A stretch of DNA of 64,000 bases from Bacteroidales bacterium (GCA_029098505.1 JAQXOE010000002.1:1-64000), one strand, 5' to 3'; shown: positions 1-9,685, numbered from the stretch's first letter. The notes: generated from the letters alone by a model not told the origin. A program made the numbers and translations.

Positions 1-1463
1 CAGAACTTCCCGAAAATATTTCCCAAGACTTCGTCGGTGGAGATATCGCCGGTGATGCTGCCGAGGTGGTAGAGGGCGTGGCGGAGGTCTTGGGCGACGA
101 GGTCGGAAGGGATGCCGGAAGAAATACCGTCACGGACATCCAACAGGGCCCTGGAGGCATTGCACAGAGCATTGTAGTGACGCAGGTTTGTAACCAGATT
201 GGCGTTTCCTGATTGGTCCAAACGGTTCTGCTGGGTATTTGCCAGGGTTTCTTTAAGCTTCTCTATACCCAAAGAACGCTTTGCAGATATTACAAGGATT
301 TCAGCTTGATTATCAGAACTTAAAACATTTCTGTTGAATTCTGTAACAATTGTGTTAACATCCAAAAAGTCCTCTACCGATGCCTCAGAAGCCTCTACCT
401 TGGCAAGTTCCAGCTCCGAAAGTTCCTTATCGGCCTTGTTCAGCACGAAGAAGAGCTTCTGATGATTGAGGTCAAGCTTCGACATTATCAGTTTAGCAGA
501 GGCAATGATGCTGTCGACAGGGGAGTTGATGTCCAGGACGTGCAGGACAATGTCCGCAAGAAGAAGCTTTTCGTATGTTCTGCCTATTCCTATGCTCTCC
601 ACCTCATCCTCTGTGTCACGTATTCCGGCTGTATCTATCAGTCTGAAGAGTGTTCCGCCAATATTGAACGATTCCTCGATGGTATCCCTGGTAGTGCCGG
701 CGATAGCAGAAACTATTGCCCTTTCCTCACCGAGCAGAGCGTTGAGCAAGGTGCTTTTGCCGGTATTGGTCGATCCGACTATTGCCACCGGCACACCGTT
801 CTTGATGGCATTGCCGAGGCGGAAGGAGTCTGTCAGCCTGTGGATGTGTGTCAATGCGTGCTCGAGCAGTTCGAGCAGCTGTCGACGGTCGGCGAATTCC
901 ACATCTTCTTCGCTGAAATCAAGTTCGAGCTCGAGCAATGCGCTGATATCCACCAATTGCGTGCGAAGCTTCTGCAGCTCATCGGAATAGGCGCCTTTCA
1001 GCTGGTTCATCGCCACCCTGTGCGAGGCTTCATTTTCCGAGGCAATGAGGTCGGCGACCGCTTCCGCCTGCGAGAGGTCCATCTTGCCGTTCGCAAATGC
1101 GCGACGGGTGAATTCTCCGGGCTCCGCCAGTCTCGCGCCGGCATTGCACAGAAGTCTGAGCATCTCGCTGCAGATGAAAGAGCTGGCGTGACAGGTGATT
1201 TCCACACTGTCTTCGCCAGTATAGGAGTGCGGGGCGCGGAATATGCTGACCAGGACCTCATCGAGAATTTTTCCGTCAAGAGTGCGGACTTCGCCGTATC
1301 TTATGGTATATCCTTCGGCCTCGCTGATGTTTCCTTTTCTGCATTTGACCACATCAGAGGCTATTGCGAGGGCTTTTGCTCCACTGAGCCTTATGACTGT
1401 TATCGCTCCTGTTCCCGGAACGGTCGCCGGTGCGCAGATCGTGTCGTTGAACCTGATTTCCAT
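1..1463 (-). CDS. mnmE: tRNA modification GTPase MnmE (TrmE), 3' end cut by window edge
   Basis: MnmE works with MnmG to place the carboxymethylaminomethyl group on the wobble uridine (U34) of certain tRNAs. This frame is not in the ORF track because it runs off the left edge. Translating the complement from the ATG at 1463 gives 487 complete codons ending ...IFGKF, followed by the first two bases of a Cys codon. This matches the family's C-terminal FCIGK box, so only about four residues are missing. Visible parts are the N-terminal tetrahydrofolate-binding domain (start MEIRFNDTICAPATVPG), the EPGEFTRRAF motif, and the G domain with G1 GSTNTGKST near residue 229, DTAGIRDT and NKAD. It starts 12 bp after the stop of the S51/ATP-grasp gene, so it is probably the last gene of the lptD-rho transcript. 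The long ORFs on the opposite strand (462-1559, 466-990) are shadows. Confidence 0.96.
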   Translation of the reverse strand, partial: MEIRFNDTICAPATVPGTGAITVIRLSGAKALAIASDVVKCRKGNISEAEGYTIRYGEVRTLDGKILDEVLVSIFRAPHSYTGEDSVEITCHASSFICSEMLRLLCNAGARLAEPGEFTRRAFANGKMDLSQAEAVADLIASENEASHRVAMNQLKGAYSDELQKLRTQLVDISALLELELDFSEEDVEFADRRQLLELLEHALTHIHRLTDSFRLGNAIKNGVPVAIVGSTNTGKSTLLNALLGEERAIVSAIAGTTRDTIEESFNIGGTLFRLIDTAGIRDTEDEVESIGIGRTYEKLLLADIVLHVLDINSPVDSIIASAKLIMSKLDLNHQKLFFVLNKADKELSELELAKVEASEASVEDFLDVNTIVTEFNRNVLSSDNQAEILVISAKRSLGIEKLKETLANTQQNRLDQSGNANLVTNLRHYNALCNASRALLDVRDGISSGIPSDLVAQDLRHALYHLGSITGDISTDEVLGNIFGKF

Positions 1464-1475
1464 ATGAAAAGAATT

Positions 1476-3380
1476 CTACTCTGTTACAAAGTTAAAAAAT
1501 TCTTCCTTTGCTTCATCATTGTCCAACCTGGCAATGTACACCATATTTCCCAAAGCTGAGGCTAGGGCATCCGGCATTCTCTGACACATTGCTATACGCC
1601 AGCCGTATTTCGCCAATATTTCTTCGTGCGAATGCTTGTGCTGACGTCCATCCCTGCGGCCAACATAGGCGCAAATGTACTGTTCACCCTGTCCGGTGCG
1701 GCTTTCATCAAATGCAACCATATCGGCCCAAATGCGGAATACATCAGTACTGTGTGCAAAGTTCATCATATCCGGAGTATAACCGCCTGCCGGCCTCATA
1801 TTGACCTCCAGACCGACATAATCTCCTTTTTTACCCAAACCCTCACGGTCCCTGTCAAGCTGGAAAAACTCCAGATGAACAAAACGAGACTTGACTCCAA
1901 AGGCCTTTACCGTCCTGCGTCCTATCTTCGCAAGAGCGGCAGGAACCTCCTTGGCCACATAATAGCAAGTTTCAAGTTGTTCATGCACCACGTCCATAAT
2001 AGGAGTAGGGAAGACGCTCATCGATTCGAATACAGGTTCTGATTTGGAGTTGTATATGGCATCATAGGAGACGAGCAGACCTGTAATGAACTCTTCTGCA
2101 ACAAAGGCTCCATAATTTAAAGGATGACTTTCAAAGAAAGACTCCAATTCATTGTCATTATGTATTTTGAATGTGCCTTCTGCACCTACGCCATTGTCCG
2201 GCTTGATGATAATTGGATAGTCGGTCAGGGCAGCGAATCCGCGTACGGCCTCATATCCTTCGCCCACCTTTATTTGCCTCGCCGTAGGAATGCGCCCCTT
2301 CCTGTAACATTTCTTCATTTCGGATTTCTCCTTGATGAAGCGTATGGTATCGGTCTTGATACCGCTGCATACGTTGAAATCAGTACGCAGGCGAGCATTC
2401 TGTTCGAGCCAATACTCATTATTCGACTCTATCCAGTCTATTCTTCCGTACTTGTGCGCGAAGAATGCCACGGCCCGATAGACCTGGTCATAATCTTCGA
2501 GATTGTCAACGCGGTAATATTCCGTCAATGAGTTTCTGAGCTCATCATTGAGTTCATGATAAGGGGCGTCGGCAATTCCAAGCACATTGACGCCGTTGGC
2601 CTTCAGACCAGCGCAGAAATGGCTGTAAGTCTGAGGAAAGTGTGGTGAAATAAAAACGAAATTCATAAAACTATATGTGCCTCCTTTTTCACAGATCTTT
2701 CTCAATTGTCCTTCTTCCATTATCCAGGCTTCTCCGAAAAGAGTGTTCCGCCCGTTCTCACAAAGGATGTAAGATCCGTCCTTGAAGGTGTAAAATCTAT
2801 GTAAATAGCTATCTTTCAATATTATATCTTCAAACAGACGCCGTCCGTCCAGCCAAGCGCCGCGTACATCCTCGTAATGCGGGACTATATTGATTGACGT
2901 CAATCCCAATCCTTCAAGCCAACGGCAATATGAAGGATCCACCGCTTCTCCGGGCAGTTCAGGGTGAGAATAGACGTAATCAGCACAGTTCATTGAACCG
3001 GCACTGCATCCGAGCACGACTCCATCGTAGCGCTGAATTATATCCCTGAGTCCGAGTTCAGCGAAGAAACGGTTCTGCGTCGGTACGTGACCACCGCAGA
3101 GCATCACCAGATCAGCATTGAATACCAGTTTTTCCGCATCAGGGGCATTGCTCCGATTGAGCATCAGGAACGATGAGCAGACTATGCCGGAATGGTCGAA
3201 GCATTCCTTGGTGGATTCGAAGACGTATTTATTATAACTTTCGTCATCAGGCGCAGCCGACACAAGAAGTACCGAAGGCACTTCTGGCAGCCTTTGCCTC
3301 AAACTCTGCAGGAAGCCGCCTTCTGAAGTGAAGAAAGATTCTCCTTTGCAGCAGGGGCTTCCGGTCAGAAAGAGTGTCAT
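1476..3380 (-). CDS. Fusion protein: peptidase S51 domain + ATP-grasp ligase domain
   Basis: This 634-residue protein has two parts. Residues 1-238 look like a peptidase family S51 domain (dipeptidase E/cyanophycinase type): the nucleophile elbow GCSAGS places Ser126, and IVPHYED supplies a candidate His168. Residues 239-634 look like an ATP-grasp carboxylate-amine ligase: an N-terminal Rossmann-like part beginning MNFVFISPHFPQ, the nucleotide-binding segment YPIIIKPDNGVGAEGTF, a hinge-like FVAEEFITG, and the metal/ATP segment VGLEVNMRPAGG. The second part begins with a Met in a context typical of a separate ATP-grasp start, so the fusion looks like loss of an intergenic stop between neighbouring genes. 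Known family logic suggests making and cleaving a small peptide or amide, as cyanophycin synthetase and cyanophycinase do. The substrate is unknown. No signal peptide is visible. It lies 12 bp after rho and 12 bp before mnmE. Confidence 0.85.
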   Translation of the reverse strand: MTLFLTGSPCCKGESFFTSEGGFLQSLRQRLPEVPSVLLVSAAPDDESYNKYVFESTKECFDHSGIVCSSFLMLNRSNAPDAEKLVFNADLVMLCGGHVPTQNRFFAELGLRDIIQRYDGVVLGCSAGSMNCADYVYSHPELPGEAVDPSYCRWLEGLGLTSINIVPHYEDVRGAWLDGRRLFEDIILKDSYLHRFYTFKDGSYILCENGRNTLFGEAWIMEEGQLRKICEKGGTYSFMNFVFISPHFPQTYSHFCAGLKANGVNVLGIADAPYHELNDELRNSLTEYYRVDNLEDYDQVYRAVAFFAHKYGRIDWIESNNEYWLEQNARLRTDFNVCSGIKTDTIRFIKEKSEMKKCYRKGRIPTARQIKVGEGYEAVRGFAALTDYPIIIKPDNGVGAEGTFKIHNDNELESFFESHPLNYGAFVAEEFITGLLVSYDAIYNSKSEPVFESMSVFPTPIMDVVHEQLETCYYVAKEVPAALAKIGRRTVKAFGVKSRFVHLEFFQLDRDREGLGKKGDYVGLEVNMRPAGGYTPDMMNFAHSTDVFRIWADMVAFDESRTGQGEQYICAYVGRRDGRQHKHSHEEILAKYGWRIAMCQRMPDALASALGNMVYIARLDNDEAKEEFFNFVTE

Positions 3381-3392
3381 TTCAATTGAAAA

Positions 3393-5375
3393 CTAGTAAT
3401 TGTCGTAATACTTTGCCTCTCGAGGATTGACTTTGTTCATATTGTCCAAAAGGTCCTCGTTGGTCTTGTACTCATCCATCAGCTGGAGCATGAAATTCAT
3501 TGCCTCAGTAGGGTTCATATCCGCAAGAAGTTTGCGAAGTATCCAGATGCGGCCTGCGGTAGCTTTGTCGAGCAGCAGGTCATCGCGACGGGTTCCGGAG
3601 AGCAACACATTGACTGCAGGGAAGATACGTCTATTGGAGAGATTACGGTCGAGCTGAAGTTCCATATTGCCAGTACCCTTGAATTCCTCGAAAATCACAT
3701 CATCCATCTTCGAGCCCGTCTCTGTCAGAGCTGTGGCAATGATGGTCAATGAGCCACCGCCTTCGATGTTTCTGGCAGCTCCGAAGAAGCGCTTAGGCTT
3801 CTGGAGGGCATTGGCATCGACTCCACCGGAGAGCACCTTGCCGGATGCAGGCTGAACAGTATTGAATGCGCGCGCGAGCCTGGTAATGGAGTCGAGGAGT
3901 ATGACAACGTCGTGGCCGCACTCCACAAGTCTGCGTGCTTTCTCGATCACCATATTCGCTACTTTTACGTGACGCTCTGCAGGTTCGTCAAAGGTCGAAG
4001 CAACAACCTCCGCGCGAACGCTGCGCTGCATATCGGTAACCTCCTCAGGACGCTCGTCAATGAGCAGGACAATTTCATATACCTCAGGATGATTCTCGGC
4101 AATGGCATTGGCAATGCTCTTGAGCAGCATAGTCTTACCAGTTTTCGGCTGGGCAACGATGAGTCCTCGCTGGCCTTTACCTATAGGCGCAAACATATCT
4201 ACAATACGGCAGGATATGTCACGGCCAGACTTTCCTCCGGTAAGATTGAACTTCTCCTCAGGGAAGAGGGGAGTAAGGAAATCGAAAGGCACCCTGTCTC
4301 TGATGAATTCAGGCTTGCGTCCGTTGATATATTTTATCTTGACGAGAGGGAAATATTTGTCACCTTCCTTCGGTGGTCGGATTTCTCCAGTGACTGTATC
4401 ACCGGCCTTGAGCGCATTGGCCTTGATCTGGTTCTGTGATACATAGATATCGTCAGGCGAGTTCAGGTAATTGTAGTCTGATGATCTCAGGAAGCCGTAT
4501 CCGTCAGGCATCACTTCAAGTACTCCTGTAGCTTCAACAGTGCCTTCAAACTCTATTACGGGTTGTTTCGGCTGGCGCTGAGGTGCATTCTGTTGCTGAG
4601 GCTTCATTTCAGCAGGCTGTTCCTGCTGGTTGTCCTGAGTCTCTGATGCTGCTTTGCCGACTATGGCTCTCTGGCGCTTCTCCTTGAGCTTGGCCTCAGC
4701 TTTCAGTATCATTTCCTCCTTGGAAAGCTGCTGCTTTTGTGGCTGGTTATCCTGTTTTACAGCTGCTGGCTGGACAGCTGCACCCTGTTCAATTGCGGCT
4801 TCAGGCTGTACAGAGGCAGTCTCAGGCTTGCCTTTCTTTTGCTTGTTACGGCCCTTTTTCTCTGGCGCAGCACTCTTTTCCGAAGCTGCATTATTATCCT
4901 TTGGAGCTTCTTCCATCTTATCAGTCTGGGCCGGTGTTGTGGCAGAAGCAGGCTCTTCCTTGGCTGCATTGGCCTTCTTGCTGCCACGGCCCTGCTTTTT
5001 CTTAAGCTCGCCCTCGCTCTCCTGGGAAGATTTCGCTTCTTCAGCCTCGGCTTTCTTCGGAGAAGTTTTCCTGCCGCGTTTCTTCTGGCCATCAGCAGCC
5101 GCTACTTCCGCTGCCGGAGCTGACTCAGCTGACTCAACTGCGTTCTCATTTGAAACCTCAGGAGCTTCAGGCGCGTTCTTTTTCGGCTTGCGTCCACGAC
5201 GGGACTTCTTCTCAGGATTAGGTTTAAGGGATTCTTCTTGTGCTTCTATGTCCAGAATAGCATAACCAAGATGCTCTGTGTCAAGTTTTTCGTAATTTTT
5301 CAAATTGTGCTGAGCTGCGATAGCTTCCAATTCTTCCCGGCTCATCGAACTCAATTCAAATAGAGTGTGCGGCAT
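3393..5375 (-). CDS. rho: Transcription termination factor Rho with long disordered insert
   Basis: Rho is the hexameric RNA helicase that ends transcription and polarises untranslated RNA. The ORF track opens at a TTG (5408), but the ATG at 5375 starts directly on the Rho_N helix-turn segment ([16 protein letters not shown]), so I use it (660 aa). Order of parts: Rho_N about residues 1-45; a Lys/Ala/Gln/Glu-rich low-complexity stretch of about 220 residues; the RNA-binding cold-shock domain ([17 protein letters not shown]) from about 275; then the ATPase with Walker A AQPKTGKT near 405 and Walker [18 protein letters not shown]. coli Rho has about 420 residues, so the excess is the insert. 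Disordered inserts are known in Bacteroidota Rho and have been linked to condensate formation in Bacteroides. A promoter lies at 5442-5473. Confidence 0.97.
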   Translation of the reverse strand: MPHTLFELSSMSREELEAIAAQHNLKNYEKLDTEHLGYAILDIEAQEESLKPNPEKKSRRGRKPKKNAPEAPEVSNENAVESAESAPAAEVAAADGQKKRGRKTSPKKAEAEEAKSSQESEGELKKKQGRGSKKANAAKEEPASATTPAQTDKMEEAPKDNNAASEKSAAPEKKGRNKQKKGKPETASVQPEAAIEQGAAVQPAAVKQDNQPQKQQLSKEEMILKAEAKLKEKRQRAIVGKAASETQDNQQEQPAEMKPQQQNAPQRQPKQPVIEFEGTVEATGVLEVMPDGYGFLRSSDYNYLNSPDDIYVSQNQIKANALKAGDTVTGEIRPPKEGDKYFPLVKIKYINGRKPEFIRDRVPFDFLTPLFPEEKFNLTGGKSGRDISCRIVDMFAPIGKGQRGLIVAQPKTGKTMLLKSIANAIAENHPEVYEIVLLIDERPEEVTDMQRSVRAEVVASTFDEPAERHVKVANMVIEKARRLVECGHDVVILLDSITRLARAFNTVQPASGKVLSGGVDANALQKPKRFFGAARNIEGGGSLTIIATALTETGSKMDDVIFEEFKGTGNMELQLDRNLSNRRIFPAVNVLLSGTRRDDLLLDKATAGRIWILRKLLADMNPTEAMNFMLQLMDEYKTNEDLLDNMNKVNPREAKYYDNY

Positions 5376-5441
5376 TTTTCCGTATGTTATTAAGTGAATG
5401 GGAGACAAGCACTAAACCAAACTCGTCTCAAATAGACTATG

Positions 5442-5473
5442 CAAATATAGACAAAAAAAATCAATTATCCCAA
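5442..5473 (-). promoter_or_regulatory. Predicted promoter of rho
   Basis: On the minus strand a TATATTTG (complement of 5442-5449) fits the Bacteroidota -7 element TAnnTTTG. A TTG lies 21 nt upstream (complement of 5471-5473), inside the end of lptD. The start would be near 5435, giving a leader of about 60 nt before the rho ATG. This would let rho be expressed independently of lptD. Confidence 0.5.
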
Positions 5474-8253
5474 TAACTGCTTGATTTCTTGAACTTCAGG
5501 ACATCCGACAAAGTCGATGCATTGGCGGCGATTCTGAAACTGTATGATTTCCAGGTACCTGTAGGCACCCAGGATACGGCAATATTGAAGCAGTGAAGGT
5601 CATATTGAGCGCTTATCTGCGACGTAGTTATCTTCATTGCCATAAGGTCGAAGCCTGTATTGGCCGTTATAGACAGTTTATCTGTCAATTTGATATTGCC
5701 GGACATACTGATGGTCTGGGTATAGGCATTGTTGACCTTCAACTGTTCATTGGCATAGGTATATGACTTCCTGTAATTGAATGAATAACCAAGGTTGAAG
5801 GACCAGGGAACATTGGGATTGGTATAGTACAACCAACCGCCCGGTATATATTGCCCTGTTACAGGATGATAGTATATCCTTTGATAGTAACTTGCCGCTC
5901 CGCCGCTCGTGCCGTCATTGCCCTCGATGGTTCCCTTTCCGGACTTACTGTAGGAGAGGGAGGCCGATGCATTGGTCAGTCTTAGCGGATGTGCAGGATC
6001 AACGAGGAAATTGAACTTGTTGATGGTACGGCCGCGCTCATCGATGGCATATGGACTGAAATTGGCATTGGCACTGACACTCACCTTGCCGAAGACAGAA
6101 GTGGACATTGACAGGCCTATATCCCTCATCTTCATTGAGTCTGCAAGGAAGTTGTAGGAAGTATTGAGGTTCAGCTGGTCTATCAGCTTGACCTTCTTGC
6201 TGGCAGTTCCCGTCGAGTCGGAGAAGTCGCGCACCTTGGCCTCAAGATTGTTTCCTATCGAAATGCTCGCGGAAGCAGTACGTCCCGGAGACGGAACGCT
6301 GTTCATCTGACCCGCATAGATATTGTACTTGTATTCCTTCTCCTGTCCTTTGGCATCGGTGTAATACAGAGTCCTGTATCCGTTGGCATAGGTGCCCTTC
6401 TCCGGACTTACGGAGAGACTCAGGGATGGTGATATTACGTGCCTTATGGCTTGAACCCTGCGATGGGAACCGAAATTGAACATACCGTACAGGCGGGTGC
6501 TCATTGACAGACCTCCCGAATAATCCTGGGTGATGCCGAAGGTACTGAACTGTCCACCATCCACTTTCTCAACCTTGTCGGTTTCAGGATTGTACTCATA
6601 ATCAGCCTTTCGGAAGAACCAGTTCATTCCGTAAGACACTGAAGGCGAGACATTTATATACTTGGCAAGGGTGAATGACGGCAATCCGATGCTGAAGTTA
6701 TGCTTCATACCGTTCTGGAACTTGTCCAGAAAACCTTCCTGACCGAATTCCGACGCCTTGAAACTGATTTTGTTCTGGAATGAAGTATTGTATCCGAATG
6801 AAATCTTCTCATAAGCTTTCTCCTTGCCCACGCGAACCTTCTTCTTGAAAGGATAGAAGGTACTTACAGAGAAACTGATGTTAGGCAGGGTGAAGGAATA
6901 TGAACTGTCCCTCGAGTTCTGGTTGTGGAGGGCATTGATGGACAGATTGGCCTTTCCATTCCAGTTCTTTGAGAAGGAAATTGAAGATTGGATTTGATTC
7001 TCAAGGGCCTCCGAGACGGAAGTCGAGTTGTAACGGTTGTTGGAAGGGCTGGAGAAGTTCACCGAAGCGGAGAAACTCTGTCCAGGGTGGGCCTTCGAAT
7101 CCTGGGTATGAGACCATTTGACGGCGAAGTTGGTGCTCTGCATATAGTCATTGGAGCCTTTTTCACCGGTCTGGTCATTCGAATAGGTGAGACCGAAGGT
7201 ACCGTTATACTTGTAATTGACTTTGTATCTGGAATTTACATTTAACGCCCAAGAGCCGAGAGTATAATAGTCGCCAGTCACGGAAAGGTCGAGGTAATCA
7301 CCGAAAACAAAGTAAAAACCCGCATCACGGGCATAGAAGCCTCGGGCATTTTCCTCTCCGAAGGTAGGCATAAGCATACCCGTTGCCCTCTCCGGTTTCT
7401 TTGGAATAAAGCCGAAGGGAATGGCAATAGGGACAGTCACATCTTCGATTACAGGCCAGGCAGGACCGAATACCGTCTTCTGGGATGGCTTGGTGATTAC
7501 CTTGGCCGAAGACAGACTCAGATAGTAATGAGGATGCTCCGCATCACATACGGTGTATTTTCCGTGTTTGATATTGATGGACCTGTCCTCAAGCATCTTG
7601 ATATCCCTTCCGTGGAGTTTGCCCTCATCATCATTGGTAATCATATTGGTGATGCGGGCCTTTCCGGAGTTGAAATTGTAACGGAGTTCCTCCATCTCGT
7701 AGGTATCCTTGCCCTGAGTCATTTTCGGCTGCCCTATCCATTCTCCGGTGAGGGTATCGAGTGTTCCGCGGGCAAATACGGTACCTGAATTCATATCATA
7801 CTCCATATAGTCCGCAGTGAGTTTCATATCCTGATACTCGACAGATACCTCACCATAATAATATACCATCCTTTTTCCTTCCGAGAAGACTTCAACGATG
7901 GAGTCTTTCGCACCTGAAAATGCAGGACGGTCGAGCGAACTCTTTGAGAGCAGTGTCAATGAATCCGTCCTCATCAGAGAATCGGCAATAAAAGCAGAAT
8001 CCCGCTGCATCGAAAGACTGTCCTGAGCTATGACAAGACTGTCGCTGCCGAATTCGGGAAAAGCAATAAGAGACGGTTCGGAAAGGGTATCGCTGACAGA
8101 GATAGGGGAGACTGCATTCAGTTCAGGAACAGGTCCTGCTTCACGGAGCGACTGGCGCCTTGCGCGTCTGTCAATCTGCGAGAACATCATTGTGCTTGTC
8201 AATATCAAAGTCAGAAGACTTACAAGCAGGTATTTTATATTGTTTGAACGCAA
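5461..8253 (-). CDS. lptD: Putative LPS-assembly outer-membrane protein, LptD family
   Basis: This 930-aa protein is predicted to insert lipopolysaccharide or lipooligosaccharide into the outer leaflet of the outer membrane. An N-terminal signal segment (NIKYLLVSLLTLILTSTMMFSQ) precedes a Ser/Asp-rich linker. An OstA/LptA-like jellyroll follows at about residues 125-220 (YYYGEVSVEYQDMKLTADYMEY). The rest is a large barrel rich in alternating aromatic and polar residues (for example NRYNSTSVSEALENQIQSSI). It is about the size of Bacteroidota LptD and longer than E. coli LptD (784 aa). The start is a TTG at 8253. No upstream ATG fits, and the predicted transcription start lies only about 15 nt upstream. 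It is divergent from the cell-wall amidase, so two envelope genes share one control region. The family call is solid; the symbol rests on family resemblance. Confidence 0.85.
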   Translation of the reverse strand: MRSNNIKYLLVSLLTLILTSTMMFSQIDRRARRQSLREAGPVPELNAVSPISVSDTLSEPSLIAFPEFGSDSLVIAQDSLSMQRDSAFIADSLMRTDSLTLLSKSSLDRPAFSGAKDSIVEVFSEGKRMVYYYGEVSVEYQDMKLTADYMEYDMNSGTVFARGTLDTLTGEWIGQPKMTQGKDTYEMEELRYNFNSGKARITNMITNDDEGKLHGRDIKMLEDRSINIKHGKYTVCDAEHPHYYLSLSSAKVITKPSQKTVFGPAWPVIEDVTVPIAIPFGFIPKKPERATGMLMPTFGEENARGFYARDAGFYFVFGDYLDLSVTGDYYTLGSWALNVNSRYKVNYKYNGTFGLTYSNDQTGEKGSNDYMQSTNFAVKWSHTQDSKAHPGQSFSASVNFSSPSNNRYNSTSVSEALENQIQSSISFSKNWNGKANLSINALHNQNSRDSSYSFTLPNISFSVSTFYPFKKKVRVGKEKAYEKISFGYNTSFQNKISFKASEFGQEGFLDKFQNGMKHNFSIGLPSFTLAKYINVSPSVSYGMNWFFRKADYEYNPETDKVEKVDGGQFSTFGITQDYSGGLSMSTRLYGMFNFGSHRRVQAIRHVISPSLSLSVSPEKGTYANGYRTLYYTDAKGQEKEYKYNIYAGQMNSVPSPGRTASASISIGNNLEAKVRDFSDSTGTASKKVKLIDQLNLNTSYNFLADSMKMRDIGLSMSTSVFGKVSVSANANFSPYAIDERGRTINKFNFLVDPAHPLRLTNASASLSYSKSGKGTIEGNDGTSGGAASYYQRIYYHPVTGQYIPGGWLYYTNPNVPWSFNLGYSFNYRKSYTYANEQLKVNNAYTQTISMSGNIKLTDKLSITANTGFDLMAMKITTSQISAQYDLHCFNIAVSWVPTGTWKSYSFRIAANASTLSDVLKFKKSSSYWDN

Positions 8254-8260
8254 TTTTTCC

Positions 8261-8268
8261 TATTTTTG
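8261..8268 (+). promoter_or_regulatory. Predicted -7 element for the amidase gene
   Basis: TATTTTTG at 8261-8268 matches TAnnTTTG and would start transcription near 8275, about 43 nt before the amidase ATG. No good -33 box sits at the usual distance; the nearest TTTG is only 14 nt upstream. It lies within the footprint of the divergent lptD promoter. Confidence 0.45.
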
Positions 8269-8275
8269 CAAAGTA

Positions 8276-8306
8276 CAAAAATACTATGTTTTTCCAAGTT
8301 TACAAA
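8276..8306 (-). promoter_or_regulatory. Promoter of lptD, exact TTTG-N19-TAnnTTTG
   Basis: Reading the minus strand, TTTG (complement of 8303-8306), exactly 19 nt, then TATTTTTG (complement of 8276-8283). This is a full match to the Bacteroidota primary-sigma promoter. The -33 box lies just before the amidase ATG at 8318, so polymerase bound here would hinder the divergent promoter. Confidence 0.8.
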
Positions 8307-8317
8307 ATAGCCGATAG

Positions 8318-9466
8318 ATGAAATTCGTATCCAACATATTCTGTGCCGTCATTGCAGCCACAATCTGCCTTTCCACGACCGCCAATGCCCAGACTCTTGG
8401 TCTGAAGACTGTCGTAATTGACCCGGGACACGGCGGCAAGGATGCCGGAGCGGTGAGCACCGACAAGAAAACAATGGAAAAGAGCATAGTCCTGGACATC
8501 TCCAAGAAACTGAAGGACAAGATCAGTTCAGCATATCCCGGGGTGAAGGTCCTGATGACCAGGGATGACGACAGTTTTGTTGAGTTGAACAACAGAGCCA
8601 GATTTGCCACAAAAAACAATGCTGACCTGTTCATCTCCGTTCATATAAATTCTGTAGATGGCAAAAGGACTGCGCCCAACGGTTATTCAGTTCATATCCT
8701 CGGCCCTTCAAATGACAAGAACAAGGACACCTATGCCTTCAATATGGAAGTATGCAAGAAGGAAAACGAGGTAATACTGCTTGAAGATGATTACAGCACC
8801 ACCTATCAGGGTTTCGATCCGAACAATCCCGAATCTGACATCTATCTCCGCCTGATGGCGAATTCCTATCGCGAGCAAAGCCTCATATTCGCGCAATTGG
8901 TGGATGACAAGATGAAGAAAGGACCCTTCACCAAGGACAATGGAATCTACCAGAACAATTTTGCGGTGCTGCGTCTGGCCTCGATGCCGGCAGTGCTGCT
9001 CGAACTGGGTTTCATCTCGAATCCGAACGATCTGGCACAATTGAGAAAGGAATCCGCACGGGACAATATTGCCCAGCATCTGTTTGAGGCCTTCTGCGAA
9101 TATAAGAGTTTCTACGATGAGAGCGTAGGGGCAGTGGCGGAGAAAGCTCAACACACTGAAAAAACTGGTAATGTTCAGGACACTAAATCAGAGGCAACGG
9201 ATGCCCAGAGCGCAGTCAGTGGAGATGAGTCCTGCATCTATGCAACCCAGGTTCTCGCATCTGCTAAGGATATGAAGCCCGACGATCCATATTTCCTGGG
9301 ATATACGTGCAAGAAGTTGAAGAGCGGAAAGCTTTATAAATACTATATAGGTTTATCAACAGACTTGGAAGAAGCGAAAAAGATTTCACGGGATATCCGT
9401 AAGAAGTATCCGGATGCTTTCCTGGTAAAGATAGAAAACGACATTGCACTTCGTGTAAACCAATGA
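8318..9466 (+). CDS. N-acetylmuramoyl-L-alanine amidase (Amidase_3), exported
   Basis: This is a zinc amidase that cuts the amide bond between MurNAc and the stem peptide of peptidoglycan, used in cell separation and wall turnover. Residues 1-24 form a signal peptide with an Ala-Asn-Ala-Gln cleavage region. The catalytic domain (about 28-265) shows the family motifs VVIDPGHGGKDAGA (first Zn ligand His), a Glu in KSIVLDISKKLK, SVHINS (Zn ligand His) and PAVLLELGFISNPND (catalytic Glu). A polar linker of about 50 residues (AEKAQHTEKTGNV...) leads to a C-terminal domain (about 310-382, YATQVLASAKDMKP) that resembles a SPOR-like peptidoglycan-binding module. AmiC-type enzymes in Bacteroidota have this arrangement. 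The 219 bp that follow, up to dnaA, are AT-rich with no gene. Confidence 0.92.
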   Translation: MKFVSNIFCAVIAATICLSTTANAQTLGLKTVVIDPGHGGKDAGAVSTDKKTMEKSIVLDISKKLKDKISSAYPGVKVLMTRDDDSFVELNNRARFATKNNADLFISVHINSVDGKRTAPNGYSVHILGPSNDKNKDTYAFNMEVCKKENEVILLEDDYSTTYQGFDPNNPESDIYLRLMANSYREQSLIFAQLVDDKMKKGPFTKDNGIYQNNFAVLRLASMPAVLLELGFISNPNDLAQLRKESARDNIAQHLFEAFCEYKSFYDESVGAVAEKAQHTEKTGNVQDTKSEATDAQSAVSGDESCIYATQVLASAKDMKPDDPYFLGYTCKKLKSGKLYKYYIGLSTDLEEAKKISRDIRKKYPDAFLVKIENDIALRVNQ

Positions 9467-9685
9467 TTTAGCATTTTGAATTATTCTAATTTACCTTTTT
9501 AGTCAACATCAATGACTTACAAAGAAATCGATATTATAAAAGTTTATTAATCAATAGTTTATAAATTAGAAGATATTTTTAAGTTTCAAAAAATATAGGC
9601 AAAATAAATTCAGAAAACAAGAGTTGAAATAGTTTTTTATTAGTTTTTTTTCAACCAACTTTGCAGTCCAAATCAAGGAAGCAAC

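Noticed and set aside
344-357. TAACAATTGTGTTA inside mnmE, an exact TAACA-N4-TGTTA site
   Set aside because: It is inside coding sequence and has no partner 21 bp to either side, so it is treated as chance and not added to the four paired elements.
462-1559. 365-aa and 174-aa ORFs on the plus strand
   Set aside because: They lie antisense to the full mnmE reading frame, whose motifs are unmistakable.
9467-9685. Possible replication origin next to dnaA
   Set aside because: The gap is AT-rich but I found no TTATCCACA-type boxes or repeat cluster, and dnaN is not adjacent. There is not enough to call an origin.
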